Virus record (IMG/VR): IMGVR_UViG_3300036884_000163
Location: 1-64,000 of that record
DNA length: 64,000 bases
Strand: one strand, 5' to 3'
Source of the DNA: a virus
This document shows positions 1-7,343 of this stretch, in pieces. The stretch's first letter is position 1, and the number at the start of each line of letters is the position of its first letter. Below the pieces are notes generated by a model, which was not told the DNA's origin, ran no database searches, and saw nothing but the letters and a program-made list of their open reading frames with translations. The position numbers and the translations under genes were made by a program.

Positions 1-639
<639 letters not shown>

Positions 640-720
640 CCTCACCCAGAAAGGTGAATGCAGAGCGCCAGAGCAAAGTGAGCGGCGGAGACTAACCCGC
701 CGCAACTTAAAGGAGAAGCC

Positions 721-960
721 ATGAGCGCAGACATAACTACGTACCTTGAGCGCGTAAAAACCAAGTGTGAGGCTACAGACTTCGAGGCGGCACAACTGGT
801 AGCCCAGGTAGCCCTGCGAATTCTCGTCCAAACGCGAGTTGAGTTATGCGCGAATGCCGAAGACGTGGGCGGCGAAGAGCTGCGAGCCTTTATTTTCAAC
901 GATAACAGTGGGATGTGGGCCAAGGCCGAGGCCGCACTGGAAGCGATGGATGCCGCATGA
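721..960 (+). CDS. Hypothetical protein, 79 aa
   Basis: It starts at ATG behind a strong ribosome site (aaaggagaagcc) and ends in an ATGA overlap with the next gene. The product is small, acidic and predicted helical (segments YLERVKTKCEA and AEAALEAMDAA). I do not recognise the family. It opens the run of coupled small early genes that follows the pentapeptide gene. Confidence 0.75.
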   Translation: MSADITTYLERVKTKCEATDFEAAQLVAQVALRILVQTRVELCANAEDVGGEELRAFIFNDNSGMWAKAEAALEAMDAA

Positions 961-1286
961 GCGCCACAAAGGCAGCACAGCCAAGACCGCGGATGACGAT
1001 ACGTGAGCATTTTGAGGATTTGGCGGGAGAGGCTTACGGCGGAGACATCAGCCATCTTCTCGGTCGTGATCCAGCGTATCCCGAATGGTATAAAGCTGCC
1101 GATCTTCAAGCGGCTTGGAGAGTTTTTGAGGCCGGCATAACTGATTTGCGCAACTCTAACCGGGAACTGCTCGAAGCGCTGGAGGGCCTGACTACTTATT
1201 TCGATGGTAAGAACTCATGGGATAGGCCAAGGCCAAAATTCATGATGATGGCGCGGGCCGCTATTGCGAAAGCGAGGAAGCCATGA
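957..1286 (+). CDS. Hypothetical protein, 109 aa, ELLEAL family copy 1
   Basis: The start is set by ATGA overlap with the upstream gene. The N-terminus MSATKAAQ and the C-terminal module (ELLEALEGL ... ARAAIAKARKP) recur in the genes at 1596 and 1793, so the three are paralogous at their ends. The middle (IREHFEDLAGEAYGG, AAWRVFEAG) is unique to this copy. The ELLEAL...AIAKA helix is a common tail of unknown function on small phage proteins. It probably belongs to the same transcript as its neighbours; function unknown. Confidence 0.75.
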   Translation: MSATKAAQPRPRMTIREHFEDLAGEAYGGDISHLLGRDPAYPEWYKAADLQAAWRVFEAGITDLRNSNRELLEALEGLTTYFDGKNSWDRPRPKFMMMARAAIAKARKP

Positions 1287-1528
1287 CGGACCAAGAGATT
1301 TGTTGCAGTGGATGCGGATTCCCAGCGAAAGCCGAAGAGCTAGATGCGGATGGCCGATGCGGATGCACTCCCCCAATGAAAGACATGAGGTGGGCGGTTC
1401 CTCTTGGTGATCTAGGGATTGAATTTCATGGCCCAAAGCATTGCTTTCGTCACGGAGTTCAATTGGACGAAAAACACGAATGTGCGCTGTGTGTTGCCGA
1501 AGACGAGAAGAAGGCAAGCGGCGGGTAA
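1283..1528 (+). CDS. Small Cys-rich protein, putative zinc ribbon, 81 aa
   Basis: ATGA overlap with the previous gene. The cysteines are arranged as CCSGCGFP, CGC, CFRHG and CALC, which would suit one or two zinc sites. No named family is recognised. It is followed by 67 bases without a gene before the next start. Confidence 0.7.
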   Translation: MTDQEICCSGCGFPAKAEELDADGRCGCTPPMKDMRWAVPLGDLGIEFHGPKHCFRHGVQLDEKHECALCVAEDEKKASGG

Positions 1529-1595
1529 CCACGGAAGTCCCGCCGCAGCTTTTGCCGAAAGTCACGCCAATCAGCCCGGGATCGAAGGAGCAGCC

Positions 1596-1796
1596 ATGAG
1601 CACCACAAAGGCAGCACAGCCAAGCGCGCAGAAATTTGAGCAACAGTGCATTTATCCACTCGGCCATGAGCGGGAACTTCTCGAAGCGCTGAAGAAAATT
1701 AAACGGATCATGGCTGCGGGCCAACTTGAAGAGCGTGATATTCAATGCGTCTATTCCGTAGCCGCGGCCGCTATTGCGAAAGAGAGGAAGCCATGA
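1596..1796 (+). CDS. Hypothetical protein, 66 aa, ELLEAL family copy 2
   Basis: ATG behind aaggagcagcc. The first 29 nt match those at 957 with a single mismatch, and the last roughly 30 nt closely match the end of the gene at 1286. It is therefore a copy of that gene with the middle replaced or removed. The protein is essentially the ELLEALKKI...AAIAKERKP module with a short leader. Function unknown. Confidence 0.72.
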   Translation: MSTTKAAQPSAQKFEQQCIYPLGHERELLEALKKIKRIMAAGQLEERDIQCVYSVAAAAIAKERKP

Positions 1797-2014
1797 GCAC
1801 CACAGCAGGAGCGTGCACTGGAGTTATTTGCCCACACTGTCAGACACGAATCCTTGAGCATGATTGTTGCGAGTCGGCCGTGGAACTTCTCGAAGCGCTG
1901 CGAAAACTTAGAAATGCAACCGTCAGTAATTCGATCACGACAGCCTTGATGGCTGAAATTGACGACTTGCTTTTCCCCGATTCCGCCATCCAGAAAGCAG
2001 AGGCAAAGCCATGA
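1793..2014 (+). CDS. Hypothetical protein, 73 aa, ELLEAL family copy 3
   Basis: ATGA overlap with copy 2. It begins MSTTAGA, has a CPHC...CC cluster (residues about 14-27) that the other copies lack, then ELLEALRKLRNA and a C-terminus ending AIQKAEAKP. It combines a possible metal-binding N-terminus with the shared helical module. Function unknown. Confidence 0.7.
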   Translation: MSTTAGACTGVICPHCQTRILEHDCCESAVELLEALRKLRNATVSNSITTALMAEIDDLLFPDSAIQKAEAKP

Positions 2015-2193
2015 CCGATCTAGCAGCCCATCTCCGCGACTTAGCCACCACTCTCGCACGGGTCGAAGCTGCGCCGGCCCTGACTCTCGAAGTTCGGGCG
2101 GAGCAAGAGGAACCGGAAGCCAACGTGGCATTCGTTGCCGCGCTTGACGCGGAAGTTGATCGGCTTTTTGAAATCGTGGACGGTCGTTTATGA
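2011..2193 (+). CDS. Hypothetical protein, 60 aa
   Basis: ATGA overlap with the previous gene. The product is acidic and Ala/Leu/Glu-rich, predicted to be all helical (HLRDLATTLARVEAA). No family recognised. Support comes from its place in the coupled run. Confidence 0.65.
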   Translation: MTDLAAHLRDLATTLARVEAAPALTLEVRAEQEEPEANVAFVAALDAEVDRLFEIVDGRL

Positions 2194-2369
2194 ACCACGA
2201 TCCGATTCCCTTCCCTGCAGATTTTGCGGCCGAGGAGCGCAGGCAAATGCTGGAAGACTCTCAACCCCTGAGTTGGTGGAGGGTCTTTCTTGCATTCACA
2301 ACTTCGCTCATTTTCTGGGCTGTGCTTGTTGGCTTGGCTCTCGGGTTGTACGCGAGGCTTCACCGATGA
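2190..2369 (+). CDS. Small single-pass membrane protein, 59 aa
   Basis: The ATGA overlap at 2190 and a second one at 2366 fit it exactly between its neighbours. A cytoplasmic charged N-terminal half (AEERRQMLEDSQ) is followed by a single hydrophobic helix, roughly residues 31-52, and a short basic tail (YARLHR). No family recognised. Confidence 0.7.
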   Translation: MNHDPIPFPADFAAEERRQMLEDSQPLSWWRVFLAFTTSLIFWAVLVGLALGLYARLHR

Positions 2370-2659
2370 AAGGCATCTTTAGTGGCAAGGTCAACGCGAA
2401 TGTCGAGATCGGGGAATCCTCTCTCGTTATTAACGGACGCACGGTTTCCCTACGTGCGGTTGCGTCGGTTTCGCCCGACATGCTGGCTGTGCTCGAGGAA
2501 CTCTCCAAGCCGGAAGCAAGCGGCGGCGTCTATCGCGTCGAACGCTGGGTCGAGAAGGGCGAGCTGCGCGTGAGTTTGTTCAAGATTGGGCTGGCGGGAC
2601 ACGCTCTCCAGAAGGCAACCGATTTTGGGAAATATCTTGAGCGAAGCGGGCAGAAATGA
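2366..2659 (+). CDS. Hypothetical protein, 97 aa
   Basis: ATG at 2366 overlaps the preceding stop. The protein is well balanced and hydrophilic, with a beta-rich start (GKVNANVEIGESSLVING) and a helix (MLAVLEELSK). No family recognised. The longer upstream reading of this frame would overlap the membrane gene and is not used. Confidence 0.7.
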   Translation: MKGIFSGKVNANVEIGESSLVINGRTVSLRAVASVSPDMLAVLEELSKPEASGGVYRVERWVEKGELRVSLFKIGLAGHALQKATDFGKYLERSGQK

Positions 2660-2850
2660 GAGGCCGCTCTTGCGGAGACTGCGGCTCGTATCACGGACGC
2701 GACACCTGTCCCGTGAAGGAACTGGCGCGGAGGCAGGATCCGTATGGACTGAATCCTCCGCGTCCGACTCCGGCCATGCCGAGCGACCCAGCATCACGGG
2801 ATGCCAATGAGTACACGATTTTCCTGATTCCACCGAAACGGATTGTATGA
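2656..2850 (+). CDS. Small Cys/His protein, 64 aa
   Basis: ATGA overlap. The N-terminus CGDCGSYHGRDTCPVKELA is a compact C-x2-C...H...C cluster like those in small phage zinc-binding proteins. The rest is Pro-rich and probably unstructured. Function unknown. Confidence 0.65.
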   Translation: MRGRSCGDCGSYHGRDTCPVKELARRQDPYGLNPPRPTPAMPSDPASRDANEYTIFLIPPKRIV

Positions 2851-3074
2851 CATTCGCGGTTCGCTGCGAAACGCCGTCTCTACGAGGCGATCTCAATGTG
2901 AGGAGGGTTGCGGAGAAAGTTCGCTCGGAACCCGGGCCGGTCAGCGGTCCGGGAACTGAGTGGGAAGCAACCGAAAATGACTCAAGCAACCTGTTTTACA
3001 CCGCGCGCCTGCATCCTCGCCGATCCCTGCGACCGCTGCGATGCCTGCATGGTGAACGCGCAGGAGTTACATGA
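2847..3074 (+). CDS. Doubtful ORF, 75 aa
   Basis: It begins in an ATGA overlap with the previous gene, which argues for translation. It then overlaps about 100 nt of the Cys-rich gene that starts near 2977. Composition after residue 45 is Arg-rich and looks like an out-of-frame reading. Either this is a short coupled gene or the real gene here has lost its original start. Confidence 0.3.
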   Translation: MTFAVRCETPSLRGDLNVRRVAEKVRSEPGPVSGPGTEWEATENDSSNLFYTARLHPRRSLRPLRCLHGERAGVT

Positions 3075-3588
3075 CACGCCAACCCCAGCAATGACCTTCA
3101 AGACCGATAAGCAGCAATCCGCCGGCCTGTGCTCTCGCGGTTGCGGCCATTCGAGTCACCGCGGGGCGTGCAAATGGCTGAAAATGCAATTTACTGGGCC
3201 GAAGAGCGATGACCCGAAAGTTATCCAGCACATTAAGCCACAGAACCGAACGCCGCAAGAGGAGAAGTTGATGGAATTAGCCCGCATCTGCCACGGCACC
3301 GAAGATCAGCCCTGCACCGAAAAACTGCATCCGCTCAACCACTCCGGCTTGTGCAAGCGGTGCTACTGGCGCCAGCACTACCGCGACAAGCACCCCGGTA
3401 AGTCATTGACACCGAAGGCTAAGCGTAAAAGTGTTTCACATGGAACACTTGGGCCGCCCTGCACAGTCCCTGTCCTGTCTCTCACGGTGACCGAGGCGCA
3501 GGTGAACACACTTCTCTTGGGCTTACCGGCGGGGAAAAAAGTGGCACTAGTGCAGGCCCATCTTGACGAGCTGGCGGCGACTTTATGA
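2977..3588 (+). CDS. Cys/His-rich zinc-binding protein, about 203 aa
   Basis: Three Cys/His clusters are visible: C-x5-C...C-x2-C-x2-C near the N-terminus, then CSRGCGHSSHRGACKW, then CHGTEDQPCTEKLH...CKRCYWR. The C-terminal third has a helical segment that ends in an ATGA overlap with the next gene. The ATG at 2977 has only a weak ribosome site. An in-frame TTG at 2908 is the alternative, and the stretch upstream in this frame (LYEAISM then a stop) looks like the end of another coding segment. A nucleic-acid-binding role is plausible from the clusters only. Confidence 0.65.
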   Translation: MTQATCFTPRACILADPCDRCDACMVNAQELHDTPTPAMTFKTDKQQSAGLCSRGCGHSSHRGACKWLKMQFTGPKSDDPKVIQHIKPQNRTPQEEKLMELARICHGTEDQPCTEKLHPLNHSGLCKRCYWRQHYRDKHPGKSLTPKAKRKSVSHGTLGPPCTVPVLSLTVTEAQVNTLLLGLPAGKKVALVQAHLDELAATL

Positions 3589-3707
3589 CTGGCCGCATGA
3601 ATCGCATCAACTGGAAAACTGTCCGGGATGACCTGATCGTGTTCGTGGTTCTCTCTGGGCTCTGGAGTGTCTTGATCATTGCGGGAACTCGGTTGTGGCA
3701 CAAATGA
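3585..3707 (+). CDS. Single-pass membrane micro-protein, 40 aa
   Basis: It overlaps both neighbours by 4 nt (ATGA at 3585 and at 3704). A basic N-terminus (MTGRMNRINWKTVRDD) is followed by one hydrophobic helix (LIVFVVLSGLWSVLIIAG) and a basic end. Function unknown. The exact double coupling is the main support. Confidence 0.65.
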   Translation: MTGRMNRINWKTVRDDLIVFVVLSGLWSVLIIAGTRLWHK

Positions 3708-3763
3708 CACCGTATTACGAACACACAGGGATCGTCATCCTGCACGGAGATTGTAGAGAATGA
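3704..3763 (+). pseudogene. DNA methyltransferase N-terminal remnant, 19 aa
   Basis: The peptide MTPYYEHTGIVILHGDCRE matches the typical first residues of phage N6-adenine/N4-cytosine methyltransferases (Y-Y-E-H ... I-x-HGDCRE), which normally continue for 200 or more residues. Here a stop follows at once, and its TGA overlaps the next ATG. The gene appears deleted down to its first 19 codons while both 4-nt overlaps survive. It could still be translated as a coupling peptide. The methyltransferase assignment rests on this short motif alone. Confidence 0.55.
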
Positions 3764-4410
3764 TTCGACATGATCGCAAAGTATCTTGTCCGATTTTGGA
3801 TCGGCTAGAGAAGCGGTATTCGGCCCCGCATTGGCGATTTCTGCGCGAGGTTAGAAATGATACCGGCTTCCAATCTAATCGGTCGGCGGACGCCATGGCG
3901 GTCGGAATGTATCACAGCCGTGGGCAAATCCTGATCGGGTGGGGTTTAATGTCGGTTGTGGGAAGCAAGCTCAGCATATTAAAGCGAGCGCCAAGCCTCA
4001 GCCCCAAACCGCTTGACCGTGGGATGCTTGCGGCCATCATCGAGCGATCCATTGAACAGGCTGTCAAACCTTACCTGATCTCAGAGCAAGAAAAGGACGA
4101 CAGGGACTACAGTGAGGCTTTTGAGCGCGGGAAGAATTCCGCGTCCAATGAACTCGCCCAGTTGCGCGAGTTGAAGAGCAAAGTTGAAGAGTTTGAAACG
4201 GCGAGTGGCGTGTCAATCAATCGTTGGTCGGACGCAGAGAAAATCGGAGAAGCGGTCAAGGCCGTTCTGCAACACGACAAAGTACTGCTGCACGCGAAGA
4301 ATCGCCTCTCTGTTTCATTGCGAGAACTCATCGAAGACACGGTGCCATCAATAAAGAAATCAATTGCAGCGCTGGAGGAAGTGTTCGACTTTTCGGAGGT
4401 AGCCCAGTGA
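3760..4410 (+). CDS. Phage nuclease-like protein lacking its catalytic segment, 216 aa
   Basis: The N-terminal 55 residues (LDRLEKRYSAPHWRFLREVRN ... SADAMAVGMYHSRGQ split over several motifs) and the segment WGLMSVVG...PKPLDRGMLAAI resemble a phage family with an MmcB/PD-(D/E)XK-like fold. In that family about 50 residues, including the E-x-K catalytic strand and a CDRWW-like motif, normally lie between these two parts. Here SRGQILIG joins directly to WGLM, so the active site is missing. The C-terminal half (residues about 90-216) is helical and charged and may now be the functional part. The start is set by ATGA overlap with the methylase remnant. Confidence 0.6.
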   Translation: MIRHDRKVSCPILDRLEKRYSAPHWRFLREVRNDTGFQSNRSADAMAVGMYHSRGQILIGWGLMSVVGSKLSILKRAPSLSPKPLDRGMLAAIIERSIEQAVKPYLISEQEKDDRDYSEAFERGKNSASNELAQLRELKSKVEEFETASGVSINRWSDAEKIGEAVKAVLQHDKVLLHAKNRLSVSLRELIEDTVPSIKKSIAALEEVFDFSEVAQ

Positions 4411-4742
4411 CCGCTCCGCTGCAAATGGACACACACAACGTACCCGTAACGGCTTGGGAAATAGCTCCGATCGATAATCTAGATCAAATTACGGTCTATT
4501 TCCAGGACTATGAACTCGGCAAAGGCAAGGTCACACTGGAATGTTGGGGCGGGGCTTGGAGTTCCTATTTCGGGGCCATGGGTAGTAAGACCATCCAGCA
4601 ATTTTTCCTCTCATGCGGTCCTGATTATCTGGTTAACAAACTGAGTGGCGCGCAATCTCTCAAGCAAACTAAGACTGCACAAAAATACTTAAGACGGGTA
4701 GTTGAAGCAGCGCAATCTGGACTGAGGGAGGTTCGTAGGTGA
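4407..4742 (+). CDS. Conserved phage protein, 111 aa
   Basis: The GTG start at 4407 overlaps the preceding TGA and has ggaggt just upstream. The core (LDQITVYFQDYELGKGKVTLECWG, AWSSYFGAMG, QFFLSCGPDYLVNKL) belongs to a recurrent small phage family of unknown function. Its start codons (MTAPLQ) are nearly repeated at the start of the next gene, suggesting copied translation-start modules. Confidence 0.75.
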   Translation: MTAPLQMDTHNVPVTAWEIAPIDNLDQITVYFQDYELGKGKVTLECWGGAWSSYFGAMGSKTIQQFFLSCGPDYLVNKLSGAQSLKQTKTAQKYLRRVVEAAQSGLREVRR

Positions 4743-5101
4743 CCGCTCCCCTGCAATACGAATTTGATCTATCTGGGAAACTCCCGGTATCTGCCCAGGA
4801 AGGCATGGCGCGCGCGGATGCGAACGCGAACGCTCGCTGGAAGCATATCTGGGATGGTTGCGTTTTGGCGGCAGCTAGAAGACTTCCAGAACTAACTTCC
4901 GATGATGTTCTTGAGGAGTTCGAGAAGCTGAAAGAGCCACCAACTACTCACACGTTGAGTGCCATCGGGCCTGCCATGAAGCGCGCTTGGAAAATGGGCA
5001 TTCTCCGGCCAACAGAGAAGATTGTTCGCAGCCAGCGCGAGGAGAAGCGCGGAAACTATCACCGCACCTGGGTCAGTAATTACTACGAGGTAGCCAAATG
5101 A
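4739..5101 (+). CDS. Hypothetical protein, 120 aa, possibly DNA-binding
   Basis: GTGA overlap at 4739, with gggaggt upstream. The middle (ITSDDV-like LTSDDVLEEFEKL, followed by TTHTLSAIGPAMKRAWKMG) and the tail (RSQREEKRGNYHRTW) read like a small helical winged-helix-type phage protein that swaps between two states of a sequence. The assignment is weak; charge and length suit a nucleic-acid-binding accessory protein. Confidence 0.65.
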   Translation: MTAPLQYEFDLSGKLPVSAQEGMARADANANARWKHIWDGCVLAAARRLPELTSDDVLEEFEKLKEPPTTHTLSAIGPAMKRAWKMGILRPTEKIVRSQREEKRGNYHRTWVSNYYEVAK

Positions 5102-5682
5102 TCAGAAATTGTCTCAAGTGCGAAAAAGAGTTCACGCCGCGCCCAAGGAGAAATGCGCCCATATCTTTCGGCCTGTACTGCTCACGCCCTTGCCACTATG
5201 CCCATAAGCGATCACTGCCTCCAAAGGATTATCGCGAGAACTTCTGGGCAAAGGTCGATAAGAATGGACCACTGTGGAACGGGACACCGTGTTGGCTATG
5301 GATAGCCGCGAAAGATAAAGCGGGCTATGGCCGATTTGGCTTGCCCCGCGTTGGAAATGTCCCGGCTTATTGGGTTGCGTGGGAACTTCTGCGCGGAGAA
5401 ATCAATAAAACTCTCCAGTTCGATCATCTATGTCGGAATCGGCCATGTATCAACCCAGATCACCTAGAACCGGTGGCCCAGAAAATCAATTTGCTTCGAG
5501 GCGAGGGCTTTGCCGCAATCAACGCGAAGAAAACACACTGCATTCGCGGCCATGAGTTCACGCCAGAAAATACTCAGATGTTGAACGGATGGCGAGAATG
5601 TGCACGCTGCCGAATCATTCGCGCGTTGGCTCGAAAGCTCTGCCAAAAAGCAGACTTCGGTGAAATGCTGGCGGTCGCATGA
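5098..5682 (+). CDS. HNH homing-type endonuclease, 194 aa
   Basis: An N-terminal zinc-ribbon-like segment (CLKCEKEF ... CSRPCHYAH) precedes the HNH_3 core FDHLCRNRPCINPDHLEPV near residues 108-126. A second Cys/His part follows (THCIRGHEFTPEN ... ECARCRI). Such genes are free-standing phage homing endonucleases that cut DNA at or near their insertion site. It is coupled to its neighbour by ATGA at 5098 and is one of several HNH genes in the window. Confidence 0.85.
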   Translation: MIRNCLKCEKEFTPRPRRNAPISFGLYCSRPCHYAHKRSLPPKDYRENFWAKVDKNGPLWNGTPCWLWIAAKDKAGYGRFGLPRVGNVPAYWVAWELLRGEINKTLQFDHLCRNRPCINPDHLEPVAQKINLLRGEGFAAINAKKTHCIRGHEFTPENTQMLNGWRECARCRIIRALARKLCQKADFGEMLAVA

Positions 5683-5729
5683 TGCACCGAATCTGGCGCT
5701 CGCTCGTGTACGGGAGGCTGAAGCCGTGA
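5679..5729 (+). CDS. Bridging micro-ORF, 16 aa
   Basis: ATGA with the HNH stop at 5679 and GTGA with the methyltransferase start at 5726 enclose a 17-codon frame (MMHRIWRSLVYGRLKP). The ribosome site of the methyltransferase (gggagg) lies inside it. It may act only to carry ribosomes into the methyltransferase gene, or it may be the remains of a deleted gene. A functional peptide cannot be claimed. Confidence 0.4.
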   Translation: MMHRIWRSLVYGRLKP

Positions 5730-6997
5730 CGACAGGCTCCCTCTTCACCGGCATTGCCGGCTTTGATGAAGGTTTGCGCCGCGCCGGTTTCACGACGCTA
5801 TGGATGGCTGAGAAAGAGCCGTTCTGTCGCGCCGTGTTGCGCACCCACTTTCCAGGAGTTCAGATATTCAATGACGTTGCCGACATTACCCGAGATTCAG
5901 CCGAAGCAGTTGACGTTCTTACCGCTGGATTCCCCTGCCAAGACCTCAGTGTGGCCGGAAAGCGAGCGGGATTGGAAGGCTCTCGAAGCGGCTTGTTCTG
6001 GGAAGTTGTCCGAATCCTGGGAGAGCTTAGGCCACCTTGGTTTGTTCTCGAAAACGTGCCCGGCCTCTTTTCTTCGGGTGAAGGACGCGACTTCGCCATC
6101 GTGCTCAACGCCTTGGATGAACTCGGGTATGGTCTGGCGTGGCGTGTGCTTGACTCGCAGTTCTTCGGAGTCGCCCAGAGACGCCGCCGTGTGTTCATTG
6201 TCGGATGTTTTGGAAAGCCATGTCCCGAAGAGATTCTTTTTGAGTCCGAGGGCGGCGCAGGGGATATTGCGGAGGGCCGAGAACCGGGGACGGATGTTGC
6301 CGGATCGCTTGCATCAGGCCCTCATGTATCTGGCTTCAATGGACAAGACGCCTACACAAACCACATTGTCGCCGGACCTTTGCAGTCAGGATTCAGTGAG
6401 CGCGGACACGGACGAGCCGGAGTCAACCAGCAAGCCGTCGAACAAGGACATATCGTCGCCCACACTCTCAGCGCAGCCAACGGGATTAAGCAATGTGGCG
6501 GACGGAGACGAGAGGACGACTTCAACCTTGCCGTTTGCAACGCACTTGGAGCAGCGCAGGGCGGACCAGACGACAACTCAGCGCAGGGCGGACCCATCGT
6601 CATCCAAGACGTGCGCGGCGGAACGCGAGATAAGACCGACAGCGGGCAAGGAATTGGAATCCGGGAAGGCGGACCAAGTTACACCCTCAGCGTCACCGAG
6701 CAGCACGCCGTCGCGTTCGAGTCTCGATTCGTGCGCAATGGACGCGGAGCACCTGACACAATCGTCCCCCCACTCAAAGCCGAATCAGGGCAAACCGGGA
6801 AGGGCGACGGATGCCCACTTGTCGCCGGTGATGTCGGTACGCCGTCTGACTCCAACGGAATGCGAGACTCTGCAGAATTTTCCAAAGGGATGGACAGTGC
6901 CCGCTATCGAGCACTGGGGAACGCGGTCACGGTCTCGGTTGCCGAGTGGATCGGCCGACGAATCATTGAAGCGGAAAGGTGCGAGGTGACCGCATGA
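5726..6997 (+). CDS. C5-cytosine DNA methyltransferase, 423 aa
   Basis: It methylates cytosine C5 in phage DNA using S-adenosylmethionine. Motif I (SLFTGIAGFDEGLRRAGF), the catalytic PCQ at residues 70-72, ENV at 109-111, QRRRR at 151-155 and the final motif X (RYRALGNAV) are all present. A long Gly-rich target-recognition region lies between. Motif IX (VRRLTPTECE...LQNFPKGW) is not in this frame: it is encoded about 55 codons from the end in the frame one base over, so two compensating indels are implied. The GTG at 5726 follows gggagg. The gene almost fully overlaps a second reading frame (5871-6989). It likely protects phage DNA from host restriction. Confidence 0.85.
   Translation: MTTGSLFTGIAGFDEGLRRAGFTTLWMAEKEPFCRAVLRTHFPGVQIFNDVADITRDSAEAVDVLTAGFPCQDLSVAGKRAGLEGSRSGLFWEVVRILGELRPPWFVLENVPGLFSSGEGRDFAIVLNALDELGYGLAWRVLDSQFFGVAQRRRRVFIVGCFGKPCPEEILFESEGGAGDIAEGREPGTDVAGSLASGPHVSGFNGQDAYTNHIVAGPLQSGFSERGHGRAGVNQQAVEQGHIVAHTLSAANGIKQCGGRRREDDFNLAVCNALGAAQGGPDDNSAQGGPIVIQDVRGGTRDKTDSGQGIGIREGGPSYTLSVTEQHAVAFESRFVRNGRGAPDTIVPPLKAESGQTGKGDGCPLVAGDVGTPSDSNGMRDSAEFSKGMDSARYRALGNAVTVSVAEWIGRRIIEAERCEVTA
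5871..6989 (+). CDS. Overprinted phage protein inside the methyltransferase, up to 372 aa
   Basis: A second frame is open for 372 codons across the methyltransferase. It has the features of an independent phage family, not of random sequence: LTFLPLDSPAKTS, a W/S-rich middle ending NSGMVWRG, then VCSLSDVLE and FFLSPRAAQGILRRAENRG. I recognise the last pair of motifs from stand-alone phage proteins of unknown function. Near its end the frame also carries methyltransferase motif IX. The start is uncertain (ATG 5871 preferred, 5754 possible) and no strong ribosome site is seen. Confidence 0.5.
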   Translation: MTLPTLPEIQPKQLTFLPLDSPAKTSVWPESERDWKALEAACSGKLSESWESLGHLGLFSKTCPASFLRVKDATSPSCSTPWMNSGMVWRGVCLTRSSSESPRDAAVCSLSDVLESHVPKRFFLSPRAAQGILRRAENRGRMLPDRLHQALMYLASMDKTPTQTTLSPDLCSQDSVSADTDEPESTSKPSNKDISSPTLSAQPTGLSNVADGDERTTSTLPFATHLEQRRADQTTTQRRADPSSSKTCAAEREIRPTAGKELESGKADQVTPSASPSSTPSRSSLDSCAMDAEHLTQSSPHSKPNQGKPGRATDAHLSPVMSVRRLTPTECETLQNFPKGWTVPAIEHWGTRSRSRLPSGSADESLKRKGAR

Positions 6998-7026
6998 CCA
7001 GGGAAAACCTGAGGCATAAACAGTGA
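6994..7026 (+). CDS. Bridging micro-ORF, 10 aa
   Basis: Ten codons (MTRENLRHKQ) run between an ATGA overlap with the methyltransferase stop and a GTGA overlap with the next gene at 7023. This is the same geometry as the 16-codon frame at 5679. It most likely serves translational coupling. Confidence 0.35.
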   Translation: MTRENLRHKQ

Positions 7027-7343
7027 AACTCGTCTCCACGCTCTCGCCCCACCAGCTCGCCGACATCCTCAATTTCCTGCTTGGCTTGCCCGTAAAGAAG
7101 GGTGTCAACGGCGGATTAGTGCGAAGAGATGGACTCCATCCCTGCTTAACATTTTCGTGGGGGATGAAGGTGCGGGCGCGGGCCGAGCACTGGGCGGAAA
7201 CAGCCCTTCGGACTCCCGATGCCTACGATGGGCGCATGGCTATTCCAGAACCTTTAGAGATTCGTCTAGGGAGGAAGCGACGGATGCCGAAGGAGTTAAA
7301 TCCATGGATCTGGACAACTTCGAGGGAGAGGCTACAGCGATGA
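7023..7343 (+). CDS. Hypothetical protein, 106 aa
   Basis: The GTG start overlaps the micro-ORF stop. A helical N-terminus (LSPHQLADILNFLLGLP) is followed by a basic, Trp-containing C-terminus (RKRRMPKELNPWIW). No family recognised. It ends in an ATGA overlap with the RusA gene, placing it in the same translational unit. Confidence 0.6.
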   Translation: MKLVSTLSPHQLADILNFLLGLPVKKGVNGGLVRRDGLHPCLTFSWGMKVRARAEHWAETALRTPDAYDGRMAIPEPLEIRLGRKRRMPKELNPWIWTTSRERLQR

